Source: Anaerococcus sp. Marseille-Q7828 (GTDB taxonomy: Bacteria > Bacillota > Clostridia > Tissierellales > Peptoniphilaceae). Taken from it: 64,000 nt of DNA. Below are positions 44,570 to 53,484 of the stretch, piece after piece. The stretch is taken from the NCBI RefSeq assembly GCF_949769285.1, contig NZ_OX458331.1, positions 310,001 through 374,000 of the forward strand. Direction: 5' to 3'. Both the position numbers and the translations under genes were made by a program. Each line of letters starts with the position of its first letter. The first letter of the stretch is position 1. Under the pieces are notes generated by a model. That model worked only from the letters and a program-made list of their open reading frames with translations. It did no database searches and was not told where the DNA came from.

Positions 44570-45454
44570 CTATTTTGTTAACCTTTCTATGATCTTTCTT
44601 TGTGCAAAAGTTAAAACCAAGAGCATCAAGAACAAAAGAACTGCTGCTGCCATGGCGTGTCCATAGCGATATTCTACATAAAACTTATTGTAAATATAAA
44701 AAACTGCTGTAACAAGCCTGTTGCCAACACCTGCCTTGCCATTAAATAGGGCAAAGACTCCAGCGTATATCTTGAATGCTTGGATAAAGCTTGTCAAAAA
44801 TAAGAAAGTTATGATTTCCTTAAGCTCTGGCAAGGTAATCCTAAAAAACTGCTCGCTCTTAGTAGCACCAAAGGTCTCAGCAACCCTATAATAGTTCTTA
44901 TCAATCCCACGAAGGCCTGCCAAAATTACAATTATGTTAAAGGCAAGAGCATTCCATACTCCAAATATGATTAGGGCTGGCATATTGTAGTCTCTGTTGT
45001 TTAGGAAATCATAAGGTCCTACGCCAAAAAATCCTAAAAAGTAATTTAAAAATCCATACTGGCCATTTAGTAGATATCTAAAAACAATACCTATTGCGAT
45101 GACACTTGTAAGATAGGGGATAAAAAATATAGTTTCGAAAAACTTCGATCCCTTTACTTTTTCATAAAGTATTAAAGCAATGACCATTGAAATTATAAGC
45201 GAAATCGGCACCACGGTTACTGCGTAGATAAAGGTGTTTTTCATAGCTAGCTTAAATTGTGGGTCCCTTAAAACTATGGGATAGTTTGAAAGGCCTACAA
45301 ATTTGGGATCTAGGATACTATTGGACTCAAGGGACATAAAAAAGGTCCTAAAAAGTGGATAAATAGTAAAAATCCCAATAAAAATTATGGATGGCAGTAG
45401 GTAGAGCCAAGCTCTAGGCGAATTTTCCGCCTTGTAAGATCCTTTCCCTTTCAT
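44570..45454 (-). CDS. ugpA: UgpA-type ABC permease
   Basis: A 294-residue six-TM permease; the EAA loop is VAETFGATKSEQFFRITLPELKEI. Its start overlaps the ATPase gene end by one base. Partner of the UgpE-type subunit. Confidence 0.82.
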   Translation of the reverse strand: MKGKGSYKAENSPRAWLYLLPSIIFIGIFTIYPLFRTFFMSLESNSILDPKFVGLSNYPIVLRDPQFKLAMKNTFIYAVTVVPISLIISMVIALILYEKVKGSKFFETIFFIPYLTSVIAIGIVFRYLLNGQYGFLNYFLGFFGVGPYDFLNNRDYNMPALIIFGVWNALAFNIIVILAGLRGIDKNYYRVAETFGATKSEQFFRITLPELKEIITFLFLTSFIQAFKIYAGVFALFNGKAGVGNRLVTAVFYIYNKFYVEYRYGHAMAAAVLLFLMLLVLTFAQRKIIERLTK

Positions 45455-46521
45455 TAGTAAACTCTCTTTCCATCTTCTTCAAATAGGTAGACTGACGAAT
45501 AATCTATGGCAATTTTTATAATATCATCCTTTTCGATTTTTAGCTTAGAATCGGCTATCATCCTTGATGGAATGCCGTTTAAATTAAAGTGCAAGATCAT
45601 ATATCTACCTATCATTTCTATGTTATCGACTTTTACATTTATGCCATTGTCATCGAATTTGAAATGCTCTGGTCTGATACCTATGGTATAAGTTTCCTTC
45701 TTAAGTTCTTCCTTGAATCTCCCATGATCAAAGTCACTTATATCTAAGGAGAAATCTTTTGATATTAGCTTGCCATTTTGATATTCCATATCGTAGGTGT
45801 TTATAATTGGGTTCCCTATAAATTTGGCCACAAAAAGATTAGCTGGTTCCAAGTATAAGTTTTGTGGGATATCGTATTGTTGGATGACTCCCTCATCTAT
45901 TAAGGCTATATAATCAGAAATTGATAGGGCCTCTTCCTGGTCGTGAGTTACAAATATTGTTGTGACTCCAACATCTTTTACTATATTACGGATCTCTTCA
46001 CGAATAGATAGCCTTAGTCTAGCATCTAGGTTTGATAGAGGTTCGTCCATCAAAAGAGTCTTTGGATTTTGGACTAGGGCACGAGCAATGGCAACCCTCT
46101 GCTGTTGGCCACCAGAAAGTTGGGCAGGCTTTTTGTCCTTGTACTCCTTGATATAGGTAAGGTCCATGTACTTTTCTGCAACCTTGTTTGCTTCTTTTTG
46201 GCTAATCTTATTATCTCCAACTGTTAGAGGAAAAGTGATATTTTCCAGTACTGTCATGTGGGGATATAAGGCGTAGTTTTGGAAAACCATGCCAATATTC
46301 CTATCCTTTGGGTGTTTGTTTATTATAGACTGGCCGTCAAATAAAATATCTCCGCCAGTTGGGTCTAGGATTCCTGCAATAATATTTAAAATAGTAGATT
46401 TGCCACAACCCGAGGGGCCAAGCAGTGTTACAAGGGCTCCATCGGGTATTTCTAGGTCAATATCCTTTAGGGCTTCAAATCCATTTTCGTAAACTTTCTT
46501 CAAATCTTGAATCTCTATCAT
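45454..46521 (-). CDS. ugpC: UgpC-type ABC ATPase
   Basis: A 355-residue ATPase: Walker A GPSGCGKST, signature LSGGQQQRVAIARA, Walker B LLMDEPLSNLDARLR, VTHDQEEA switch, C-terminal TOBE domain (about 230-355). First gene of the operon and the most divergent of the three CUT1 ATPases in the window (QQQR rather than QRQR in the signature). Confidence 0.88.
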   Translation of the reverse strand: MIEIQDLKKVYENGFEALKDIDLEIPDGALVTLLGPSGCGKSTILNIIAGILDPTGGDILFDGQSIINKHPKDRNIGMVFQNYALYPHMTVLENITFPLTVGDNKISQKEANKVAEKYMDLTYIKEYKDKKPAQLSGGQQQRVAIARALVQNPKTLLMDEPLSNLDARLRLSIREEIRNIVKDVGVTTIFVTHDQEEALSISDYIALIDEGVIQQYDIPQNLYLEPANLFVAKFIGNPIINTYDMEYQNGKLISKDFSLDISDFDHGRFKEELKKETYTIGIRPEHFKFDDNGINVKVDNIEMIGRYMILHFNLNGIPSRMIADSKLKIEKDDIIKIAIDYSSVYLFEEDGKRVY

Positions 46522-46564
46522 AATTTCCTCTGCTAATTTCCTTTATTTTTCTTTACTATATTCT

Positions 46565-46594
46565 ATTTTATCAAACAAAGTAAAATGCTTGCAA
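46565..46594 (-). promoter_or_regulatory. Likely promoter of the ugp-type operon
   Basis: On the minus strand TTGCAA, 18 bp, TAAAAT, about 45 bp before the ATPase start. Confidence 0.4.
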
Positions 46595-46654
46595 TAACTG
46601 GTCAAATATACCAATCCTGTTAAGATATACTTACCCTATATTAAGCTTAAAACC

Positions 46655-46815
46655 AAAAGGGGCTGTTGCAAAATAGATAAATCGTTCCTATATCATTCGA
46701 GCACCCTCCCAGAAAGTTTGGCCTCCCTAAGCCGGCGGGCTAAATCTCAAACTTTCTGGGAGTGCACTCCAATGATGGAACGATAGATATCTATCAATTT
46801 GCAACAGTCCCTTTA
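46655..46815. mobile_element. Palindromic MITE-like element
   Basis: Two arms of about 65 bases are imperfect reverse complements around a GC-richer centre of about 27 bases (46720-46746, with GCCGGC). The ends read GGGGCTGTTGCAAA and TTTGCAACAGTCCC, 13 of 14 matched; the inner arms share a perfect CTCCCAGAAAGTTTG-type block. There is no coding capacity. The tips resemble inverted repeats of Firmicute transposons of the IS1182 kind (from memory). No clear target-site duplication is visible. It fills most of the 305-bp gap between the ugp-type operon and the M20 gene. Confidence 0.7.
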
Positions 46816-46826
46816 CAAATTATTCT

Positions 46827-48008
46827 TTAGTTGTCACTATTTAAAAAGTCAATAGCGTATTGGGCATATGTTCCTGCACCGTTTGCTAGGGCAGATTCAT
46901 CGATATTGAATCTTTCGTTGTGGTGAGGGTAGTCTGTGCCTAGGTCAGGATTTCTAGATCCTACAAAGCCAAAGCAACCTGGTTTGTTTTCAAGATAGTA
47001 GGAGAAGTCTTCCCCGCCAGTTGTCTTTTGCATATTTTTAAGTATGTCTTTGCCAGCGAATTTTTCTATTGCATTTGTAGCTATAGTTGAAGAAGCTTCA
47101 TCATTGATTGTTGGCCCTAGTATATATTGGTAGTCAAGTTCGTATGTTGCTCCATAAGCATCACATACGCCCCCTATAACCCTTCTCATATCCTCTTCTA
47201 TTCTAGCGCCGATTTCTCTTGAGAAATATCTATTGGTTCCTTCCATAGTAGCTTCGCCTGCTATGATATTAAATCTATTACCACTGTGGAAAGATCCAAC
47301 AGTTACTGTCACTGAGTCAAGTGGAGAGTAGTTTCTTGCAACTAATTGTTGTAGGTTTTGAACAACTGCAGCTCCTACCACTACCGCATCTACTGTCTCA
47401 TTTGGCAAGGAACCGTGGCCAGATTTTCCCTTTATAGTAATGGTAAATCTATCTGCAGCTGCCATCCTGTCTCCCGCTTCTACAGAAATCTTGCCTGTCT
47501 CTAATCCTGACCAAATGTGAGATCCATAGATGTTGTCTGTTTCTTCATACCAATTTCCTTGTCTAATCATATATTTGGCACCAAGACCAACTTCCTCAGC
47601 TGGTTGAAATATCAAATATACCTTGCCACAAAGCTCGTCTTTAACTTCGTTTAGTATCTTTGCTGCACCAAGAAGCATTGCCATATGAGAATCGTGACCA
47701 CAAGCGTGCATCTTGCCTTCGTTCTGGGATTTGTACTCGACGTCATTTTTCTCGCCAACATTTAGGGCATCAATGTCTGCTCTTAAGGCAACAGTTTTGC
47801 CTGGCTTGCCACCTTGGATTATGCCAATTACCCCAGTTTTTGGTTCTTCTTCTGGTATTTGGTAAGGAATTCCCATTTTATCAAGTTCTTCTGCTATTCT
47901 CTTGGTAGTTTCAAACTCTTCAAAAGAAAGCTCAGGGTGCATATGGAAATATCTTCTCATTTCTATAATGTAATCTTCATTTTTACTAACTAATTCTTTT
48001 ACGTTCAT
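46827..48008 (-). CDS. M20 amidohydrolase (hippurate/N-acyl-amino-acid hydrolase type)
   Basis: A 393-residue metallohydrolase of the M20D/AmhX-IAA-hydrolase group. Metal ligands are seen in HACGHDSH (near residue 101-108), PAEEVGLGA and the late HHNERF. An internal dimerisation domain follows. It removes an acyl or peptidyl group from an amino acid in the cytoplasm. It lies 21 bp after a carrier gene that may import its substrate. AAGGAG precedes the ATG. Confidence 0.88.
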   Translation of the reverse strand: MNVKELVSKNEDYIIEMRRYFHMHPELSFEEFETTKRIAEELDKMGIPYQIPEEEPKTGVIGIIQGGKPGKTVALRADIDALNVGEKNDVEYKSQNEGKMHACGHDSHMAMLLGAAKILNEVKDELCGKVYLIFQPAEEVGLGAKYMIRQGNWYEETDNIYGSHIWSGLETGKISVEAGDRMAAADRFTITIKGKSGHGSLPNETVDAVVVGAAVVQNLQQLVARNYSPLDSVTVTVGSFHSGNRFNIIAGEATMEGTNRYFSREIGARIEEDMRRVIGGVCDAYGATYELDYQYILGPTINDEASSTIATNAIEKFAGKDILKNMQKTTGGEDFSYYLENKPGCFGFVGSRNPDLGTDYPHHNERFNIDESALANGAGTYAQYAIDFLNSDN

Positions 48009-48029
48009 TCTATCTCCTTATAATATATC

Positions 48030-49241
48030 TTATATAGCAGGGCTAAGCATAGGTGCTAGGATTCCTGCTAATACAACAGAACCAATGGATACTGTAACAA
48101 ATCCTGCTACTAACATTTTAGGCAAAATTTGCGATAATATCAACTCTCTATCTTCTTCGTTATCACTAACTCCCTTTGCAACTTCCTGGGAAACTACATA
48201 GGTTCCTGGAAAGCCAAAAAGAGCTGATAATCCAATGCCAAAGGCCATCCAAGGTCTGATTTTTAGGATTTTGCCGACAATTATGGACATGATGCCTATG
48301 CCTATAGTTCCTATGATCAAACAAACAGCTATAGGGACTAATATTTCAAAGACATCTTGTGGGCTAGCACCAGCAAGGCCACCGTAGATAACTGACATAA
48401 GGGCGCCCATCAAAAATCCAAATGAATTTCCTTTGTTAAGTGGCTCTCTTTCCAAAAATCCAATTTCAGCAAAGATAATACCAAACAAAAGTGCCATTAC
48501 ATTTTTGTCCACCCTTATTAGCGCATTTAAAATAAATACTCCCGTGTCAATTCCCTTAAGGGAATCTGAAAGAATAGTCGCAACAAAGGCTATCAATATG
48601 GTTTTTGCCAAATAATAATTTGCTGTTGCGTATTTTTCTGGCAGATGAAAAAATGACTTTTTACTATTTTCTTCCACAGCCTTATCTTCATCAAAGACCT
48701 CGCCTTCCCTTTTTAGTTCTAATATAGAATTAGCTTCCTTTCTAAGGCAAAAAGAGCAAAGTGGATAGCCGATAAAGCCTTGGACAACAACCAATATAGT
48801 TGCCATCAATTTCAAATCACTTCTGCCAATAGCTTCAGCTGACTCCGACATTTGTAGGCCAGCTATAACCCCACCTGATATAGGAGGAGCTGCAACTATA
48901 GCAGTTTCCCTACCCACTATAGGGCTTCCAATAGAAAAAAGCAAAATAACAATGCCGACTATCCCTCCAAAGGAAATCAAGACTGTCTTCCATTGACTTG
49001 CCAGTTGTTTGGTATTTAGCATAGATCCCATATGTACCAAAAGGCTTGTAATAGCTAGGGCCCCTGTGTCGTATAATAAAGAATCTTTAAAGAGTGTCTC
49101 TGGGATTCCTAGCCAAAATCCGGCCAAAAATATAACTGAGCATACAAAAAGAGATGGAACTATACTTTTTGTAGCTGCAGCTACTATATCACCAATCGTA
49201 TAAACTATAAAAATAAATAATAATGCCAATAGAGCTTGCAT
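48030..49241 (-). CDS. Multi-TM putative carrier paired with the M20 hydrolase
   Basis: A 403-residue protein with about ten hydrophobic helices, a polar cytoplasmic loop (about 170-205) and internal GG/AP-rich segments such as IVAAPPISGGVIAG. It looks like a secondary transporter; the DUF3100 or glutamate-symporter-like families are possibilities I cannot confirm. Its position upstream of and co-transcribed with an acyl-amino-acid hydrolase suggests uptake of N-acylated amino acids or dipeptides. AGGAG precedes the ATG. Confidence 0.6.
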   Translation of the reverse strand: MQALLALLFIFIVYTIGDIVAAATKSIVPSLFVCSVIFLAGFWLGIPETLFKDSLLYDTGALAITSLLVHMGSMLNTKQLASQWKTVLISFGGIVGIVILLFSIGSPIVGRETAIVAAPPISGGVIAGLQMSESAEAIGRSDLKLMATILVVVQGFIGYPLCSFCLRKEANSILELKREGEVFDEDKAVEENSKKSFFHLPEKYATANYYLAKTILIAFVATILSDSLKGIDTGVFILNALIRVDKNVMALLFGIIFAEIGFLEREPLNKGNSFGFLMGALMSVIYGGLAGASPQDVFEILVPIAVCLIIGTIGIGIMSIIVGKILKIRPWMAFGIGLSALFGFPGTYVVSQEVAKGVSDNEEDRELILSQILPKMLVAGFVTVSIGSVVLAGILAPMLSPAI

Positions 49242-49367
49242 ATAATACTCCTTTCGTGCTTTTAATGGGTAAAGCGAAATAATATAAGGGTATTATATAG
49301 CTATGAATTTCTTTTGTCAATAATTATCAATTCTTTTGTATAAATTTTACTTTCTTAAAACAAATAA

Positions 49368-49392
49368 AAACCTACCACCAGGGTAGGTCGTG
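49368..49392 (-). terminator. Terminator after the YugP-type protease gene
   Basis: ACCTACC and GGTAGGT stem with a short loop, then TTTTTATTTG on the minus strand. Confidence 0.75.
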
Positions 49393-49395
49393 TAT

Positions 49396-50091
49396 TTAGT
49401 CTCTATTTCTATTGCCAAAAAGTAGGAACAATCTTAGAAATTGTAGGGCTGTTGTAAGTGTTGCAGCGACATAGGTGTAGGCTGCAGCCTTTAGCATAGC
49501 CTTGGCATGGGCGTTTTCTTCACCGATTAGCATGCCAGATTCTTCTAGGACTTGTAGGGCCCTAGCACTCGCATTAAATTCCACTGGAAGTGTCACTATT
49601 TGAAAAACAAGAGTTAATGCAAATAGTACTAATCCTATGTTTAGTAGATTTTGTTTTGACAAAATCATTCCCAAAAAAATAACTGGAAAGCTTAGTTTGG
49701 ATCCAAAGTTAACTGCTGGGACCAACCAGGACTTTATTTGCAAAGGCATATAGCCTTCCTTGTATTGGATGACGTGGCCCAATTCGTGAGCGGCAACAGC
49801 AACTGATGCTATAGAAGTATCTTTCATAGATTCTGGGGATAGTGCAACTTCCTTGGTCGCAGGGTTAAAATAATCCCCCATGGCATTATTTATTTGTTTG
49901 ATTTTTATATCATTATAACCACGAGTATCTATGATGTAATCCGCAGCTTGTCTGCCTGTTATTTGTTTTTTCGTTTCTATCTTCGAATACTTGGCAAAAG
50001 CTTTTTGTACATTTGCCTGAGCTAGCATACTTATAACTATGCCAATAAGTACTAAAATATATGTTCTATCAAATCCATAATAATAAGGCAT
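49396..50091 (-). CDS. YugP-type neutral zinc metallopeptidase
   Basis: A 231-residue membrane protein. HELGH within VAAHELGHVIQY is the zinc-binding HExxH motif; a hydrophobic helix precedes it (about 10-25) and three follow it. The family is widespread in Firmicutes and of unknown substrate. AAGGAGGTG before the ATG is a near-perfect ribosome site. Divergent from lemA. Confidence 0.85.
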   Translation of the reverse strand: MPYYYGFDRTYILVLIGIVISMLAQANVQKAFAKYSKIETKKQITGRQAADYIIDTRGYNDIKIKQINNAMGDYFNPATKEVALSPESMKDTSIASVAVAAHELGHVIQYKEGYMPLQIKSWLVPAVNFGSKLSFPVIFLGMILSKQNLLNIGLVLFALTLVFQIVTLPVEFNASARALQVLEESGMLIGEENAHAKAMLKAAAYTYVAATLTTALQFLRLFLLFGNRNRD

Positions 50092-50180
50092 AAAGCACCT
50101 CCTTAACTTTATTATAAATTATACCCTTTATTTTTAATAATTTAAATATAGATTTAATCTTTCTAATATTTTACACCAAT

Positions 50181-50209
50181 TTTACAAATTAATTTAGTTT
50201 TATTATGAA
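50181..50209 (+). promoter_or_regulatory. Likely promoter of lemA-DUF2207
   Basis: TTTACA, 17 bp, TATGAA, about 43 bp before the lemA start. Confidence 0.4.
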
Positions 50210-50251
50210 ATATAGGGTATCTATTAGGCAAATATACTTAGGAGGAAAATT

Positions 50252-50803
50252 ATGAGCGCAGGATGGATTATTTTAATAATTGTTATATTACTAGCTCTTA
50301 TTGTAGTTGGTATTTATAATTCACTAGTTAAACAAAATGAAATGGTAGCAAATGCCATGAGCCAGATAGCAGCCCAACTTCAATCTAGGTGGGATGCCCT
50401 AAATAATCTTATAGATGCAACAAAAGATTATGCAAAATACGAGAGTGAAACTTTGGATAAAGTTACAAAAAATAGGACAGGAGTGAATAAAGATTCTAAT
50501 CCGGCTGATGTAGCTCGCGAAGAATCAGAATTCAAAAATGCCCTTACAAAGGTTTACGCTGTAGCGGAAAATTATCCAGAATTAAAAGCAAGTGAAGTTT
50601 ATAGGTCTACTATGGATTCCATAAACAAATACGAAGACAATGTACGCCATTCTCGTATGATTTATAACGACACAGTTACAAAATTCAACAGATATATCAA
50701 AAGCTTCCCACAAAATATTTTTGCAGGAATGTTTGGCTATAGCGAAAAAACATATTTTGAAAATGAGGCCGAAACTAACCAAGTTCCACGTTGGAATAAA
50801 TAA
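50252..50803 (+). CDS. lemA: LemA family protein
   Basis: A 183-residue LemA protein: one N-terminal membrane helix (about 4-22), then YNSLVKQNEMVANAMSQIAAQLQSRWDALNNLIDATKDY and the long helical-bundle domain, ending in the conserved FN-x-YIKSFPQNIFAGMFGY. The short N-terminus is outside and the bundle orientation is debated; function is unknown. AGGAGG precedes the ATG. It is followed by a DUF2207 gene 23 bp later, a common pairing. Confidence 0.92.
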   Translation: MSAGWIILIIVILLALIVVGIYNSLVKQNEMVANAMSQIAAQLQSRWDALNNLIDATKDYAKYESETLDKVTKNRTGVNKDSNPADVAREESEFKNALTKVYAVAENYPELKASEVYRSTMDSINKYEDNVRHSRMIYNDTVTKFNRYIKSFPQNIFAGMFGYSEKTYFENEAETNQVPRWNK

Positions 50804-50826
50804 TTAGTCCCTTTAGGAGGCTAATA

Positions 50827-52599
50827 ATGAAAAAACTTAGAAAAAACCTAGCAAGGATTTTTATCCTTGCTCTAATATTATTCTTTCCTCATATTGCCCA
50901 TGCTAATGAGCTTCACAGTATCGATATCAATGTTGAAATCGATCAAAATGGTATAGGCCATGTGAAAGAAACTTGGCATACTAATGAGGAAAATGAAGAA
51001 GCAACAGAAAAATACAAGGTAATATCTGATTTAGAAGATATAAAAATCAGAAACTTCAAAGTAGAAAGTGACGACGGATCATGGCAAGAAGTAAGTCCTT
51101 GGAATATCGACGCTAGCTTTGACGATAAGGCCTACAAGTATGGCATAGTAGAAGATGGAGATAGAGTTGAACTTTGCTGGGGTATCACAAACTTTGGCGA
51201 AAATACCTACCATCTTTCCTACGATATCGATCCCCTTGTAGTAGGCCTTAACGACTACGATATGGTCTATTTTAGATTTATAAAAGAAAACTTAGACCCC
51301 CTACCAGATAAGATTTCCATTACTATCAAAGGACCAAATAGCTTTGATGATGAAGTTTTGATGTGGGGCTTTGGTTTTGAGGGCGATGTCCACAATGTAG
51401 ATGGTGAAATCCTTGCAAAAAGTGATGGAGATGTCCAGTATGGCCAAGTTATGCTCCGCTTCCCAAAGGGAACTTTTGATACTTCCTACCATATAGACAA
51501 AGATTTTGATTTTTATGCAGATATGGCCCAAGAAGGATCTGATTATGGAAGCGCAGATGATGCTGGTGATTATGATGAGGATTATGAATATGGCGAATCT
51601 ACACCCTTTAATCCTTTCCTATTTTTCTTAAGTGGAGCCTTATCTCTAATAGGGCCTTTTATTGGATTTATATTTTTTGCCTTAGCTATTAAATCCTTAA
51701 AGGGATCTAGTGATTACAAGATAATCAATAAAAAGCTTCTAAAAAAAGCAAATAAGTTCAAAGACCAATACTACAGGGATATCCCTTACGACGGACCTAT
51801 AGAAGATACTTATCTCATAAGCCAAAACGCCAATGGTCTAAATATAAACTTTGAAAATTACATGACTGCATTTTTATTAAAGTGGGTTTATGGGGATGCT
51901 ATAAGCTTTGGTGAAGAGGAAGAAAAAGTCTTATTTTTTGATACAAAATCCTCATATATTACCATAAATCATGAACCTACAAATATGAGCAAAGTGGAAA
52001 GTAAATTCTTTGATGTCCTACAAAGAAGTGAAGAATACACAGATGACGGGAAGATCAAACAAAAACACATAGAGAAGTTTATCAAGAAAAACGAAAGTTT
52101 TATGGAAGATTATTTCGAAAGTTTTAGCGAAAACTCCCTAGACCAACTGGTAGACCGTGGATATTTAATAAATAATAAGAAAAAGAAAGCTTTATCAAGC
52201 AAGTTCAACAACAAAATTACTATCACAGATAGTGGTATCGACCTATACGAAAACTTTATTAAATTTAAGAACTACCTAGAGGACTATTCTCTAATCGAAG
52301 AAAGAGATATAAACGAAGTCAAACTTTGGGATGGCTTTATGATTTATGCAGCTATTTATGGCATAAGCAAGAAAGTTTACAGTAATTTTACCGAAGTTTA
52401 TCCAGAGTATGAGAATATGAGTGCCTTTGACTTTTACATGATATCAAATATTACTTCATACTCATCTGGAATTAGTTCAGCTGCATCAAGCAACCTCTCA
52501 AGCTTTGAGTCAAGCGGCTTTGGCGGATCATCATCCTTTGGTGGTGGTGGCGGAAGCTTTGGCGGAGGATCTGGAGGTTCTGGCGGAGGTAGTAGGTAA
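50827..52599 (+). CDS. DUF2207 membrane protein with Gly/Ser-rich tail
   Basis: A 590-residue protein. A signal peptide (1-26) leads to an extracellular beta-rich DUF2207 domain (about 30-225), then TM helices at about 265-297, then a large cytoplasmic helical domain (about 300-555) and a C-terminal tail of Gly/Ser/Phe repeats ending GGGSGGSGGGSR. Its function is unknown; DUF2207 and LemA proteins are often encoded together and may form one surface complex. A second copy of the family lies about 3 kb downstream. Confidence 0.85.
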   Translation: MKKLRKNLARIFILALILFFPHIAHANELHSIDINVEIDQNGIGHVKETWHTNEENEEATEKYKVISDLEDIKIRNFKVESDDGSWQEVSPWNIDASFDDKAYKYGIVEDGDRVELCWGITNFGENTYHLSYDIDPLVVGLNDYDMVYFRFIKENLDPLPDKISITIKGPNSFDDEVLMWGFGFEGDVHNVDGEILAKSDGDVQYGQVMLRFPKGTFDTSYHIDKDFDFYADMAQEGSDYGSADDAGDYDEDYEYGESTPFNPFLFFLSGALSLIGPFIGFIFFALAIKSLKGSSDYKIINKKLLKKANKFKDQYYRDIPYDGPIEDTYLISQNANGLNINFENYMTAFLLKWVYGDAISFGEEEEKVLFFDTKSSYITINHEPTNMSKVESKFFDVLQRSEEYTDDGKIKQKHIEKFIKKNESFMEDYFESFSENSLDQLVDRGYLINNKKKKALSSKFNNKITITDSGIDLYENFIKFKNYLEDYSLIEERDINEVKLWDGFMIYAAIYGISKKVYSNFTEVYPEYENMSAFDFYMISNITSYSSGISSAASSNLSSFESSGFGGSSSFGGGGGSFGGGSGGSGGGSR

Positions 52600-52610
52600 A
52601 AATAAACACA

Positions 52611-52640
52611 GAAAAAGAGCTAGATGTCTAGCTCTTTTTC
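52611..52640. terminator. Bidirectional terminator after the DUF2207 gene
   Basis: AAAAAGAGCTAGA and TCTAGCTCTTTTT form a perfect thirteen-pair stem with a two-base loop. Confidence 0.9.
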
Positions 52641-52730
52641 ATTTAGAAAAGAATAAGTTAGTCCTAGTTTTCTAAGGGAAAACTATAAGGAATTAATAAT
52701 GAAAAACCTAGCTATTTAATAGCTAACTAT
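52612..52730 (-). ncRNA. Candidate small structured RNA (or trkA 3' region)
   Basis: On the minus strand a TTGCAT / 16 bp / perfect TATAAT promoter (plus 52731-52758) is followed by three hairpins in about 115 bases: TAGCTAT/ATAGCTA (52709-52725), a perfect TAGTTTTC/GAAAACTA stem (52665-52685) and the strong terminator at 52611-52640. The first hairpin is followed by GGTTTTTC and may instead be the trkA terminator. There is no open reading frame. Confidence 0.35.
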
Positions 52731-52821
52731 ATTATAGCACAGATAAAAAAATATGCAAACATTTTCTTAAGATTATTTTTCAATTAACTCCTCTTTGCAA
52801 AATCAAATTTCAATATAGGCT

Positions 52822-53475
52822 TTAAATTTGCTTTTCAAGTTCTTTAGCGTTTTCACTGGTGCCTATTAAAACTAGGATGTCATTTTCTTCGATTTCTAGG
52901 CTAGGATCAAAGTCTATTATCATTGCCCCATCTCTTTCGAAGGCCACAACATTCATCTGATACTCTTTTCTAAAGTCTAAGTCTATCAAGTTTTTGCCTA
53001 ACCATGACTTGTGAGCTTTGACTTCTATAATAGAAAACTCATCTGAAAACTCAATTACTTCTAATAAGTTAGGTCCTACAAGAGACCTTGCAAGTCTTTC
53101 AGCTGTATCTGCTTCCGGAAAAACAATATAGTCTGCCCCGATTTTTTCTAAAATCCTGGCATGAGATTCACTTGAAGCCTTTGCTATGACTTGGTTAATC
53201 CCGCTATCCTTACAAATTAGTGTAGCCTCTATAGAAGCTTCTAGGTCTGAACCAGTTGCAATTATTGCTGCATCGTAATTATTGATACCAAGAGATTTAA
53301 GGGCTACTTCTTCTGTAATATCTGCTTGAACAGAGCTTGATACCAAGCTTGCTATTTTTTCTACTGTTTTATAGTTCGAATCAACCGCAGTAACATAGGC
53401 CCCCTTTTGAGCTAGTCTTGTAGCTACTGCATAGCCAAATCTGCCAAGGCCTAAAACAATTATATTTCTTTGCAT
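52822..53475 (-). CDS. ktrA: Potassium uptake regulatory subunit TrkA/KtrA
   Basis: A 217-residue cytoplasmic protein. The RCK N-domain begins IIVLGLGRFGYAVA (GxGxxG nucleotide fold) and continues to about 125; a TrkA_C domain occupies about 135-217. Nucleotides bound here gate the KtrB/TrkH channel encoded nine bases upstream. The length is that of a single-RCK KtrA rather than the double-domain E. coli TrkA. Confidence 0.92.
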   Translation of the reverse strand: MQRNIIVLGLGRFGYAVATRLAQKGAYVTAVDSNYKTVEKIASLVSSSVQADITEEVALKSLGINNYDAAIIATGSDLEASIEATLICKDSGINQVIAKASSESHARILEKIGADYIVFPEADTAERLARSLVGPNLLEVIEFSDEFSIIEVKAHKSWLGKNLIDLDFRKEYQMNVVAFERDGAMIIDFDPSLEIEENDILVLIGTSENAKELEKQI

Positions 53476-53484
53476 AAATTCCTC

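Noticed and set aside
46655-46815. Reading the palindromic element as a terminator of the M20 gene
   Set aside because: The arms are far longer than a terminator, no T run follows, and the tips look like transposon ends.
52699-52721. Six-codon leader-peptide-like frame (MKNLAI) with AAGGA upstream
   Set aside because: No plus-strand gene follows within reach, and the bases are better explained as a minus-strand hairpin.
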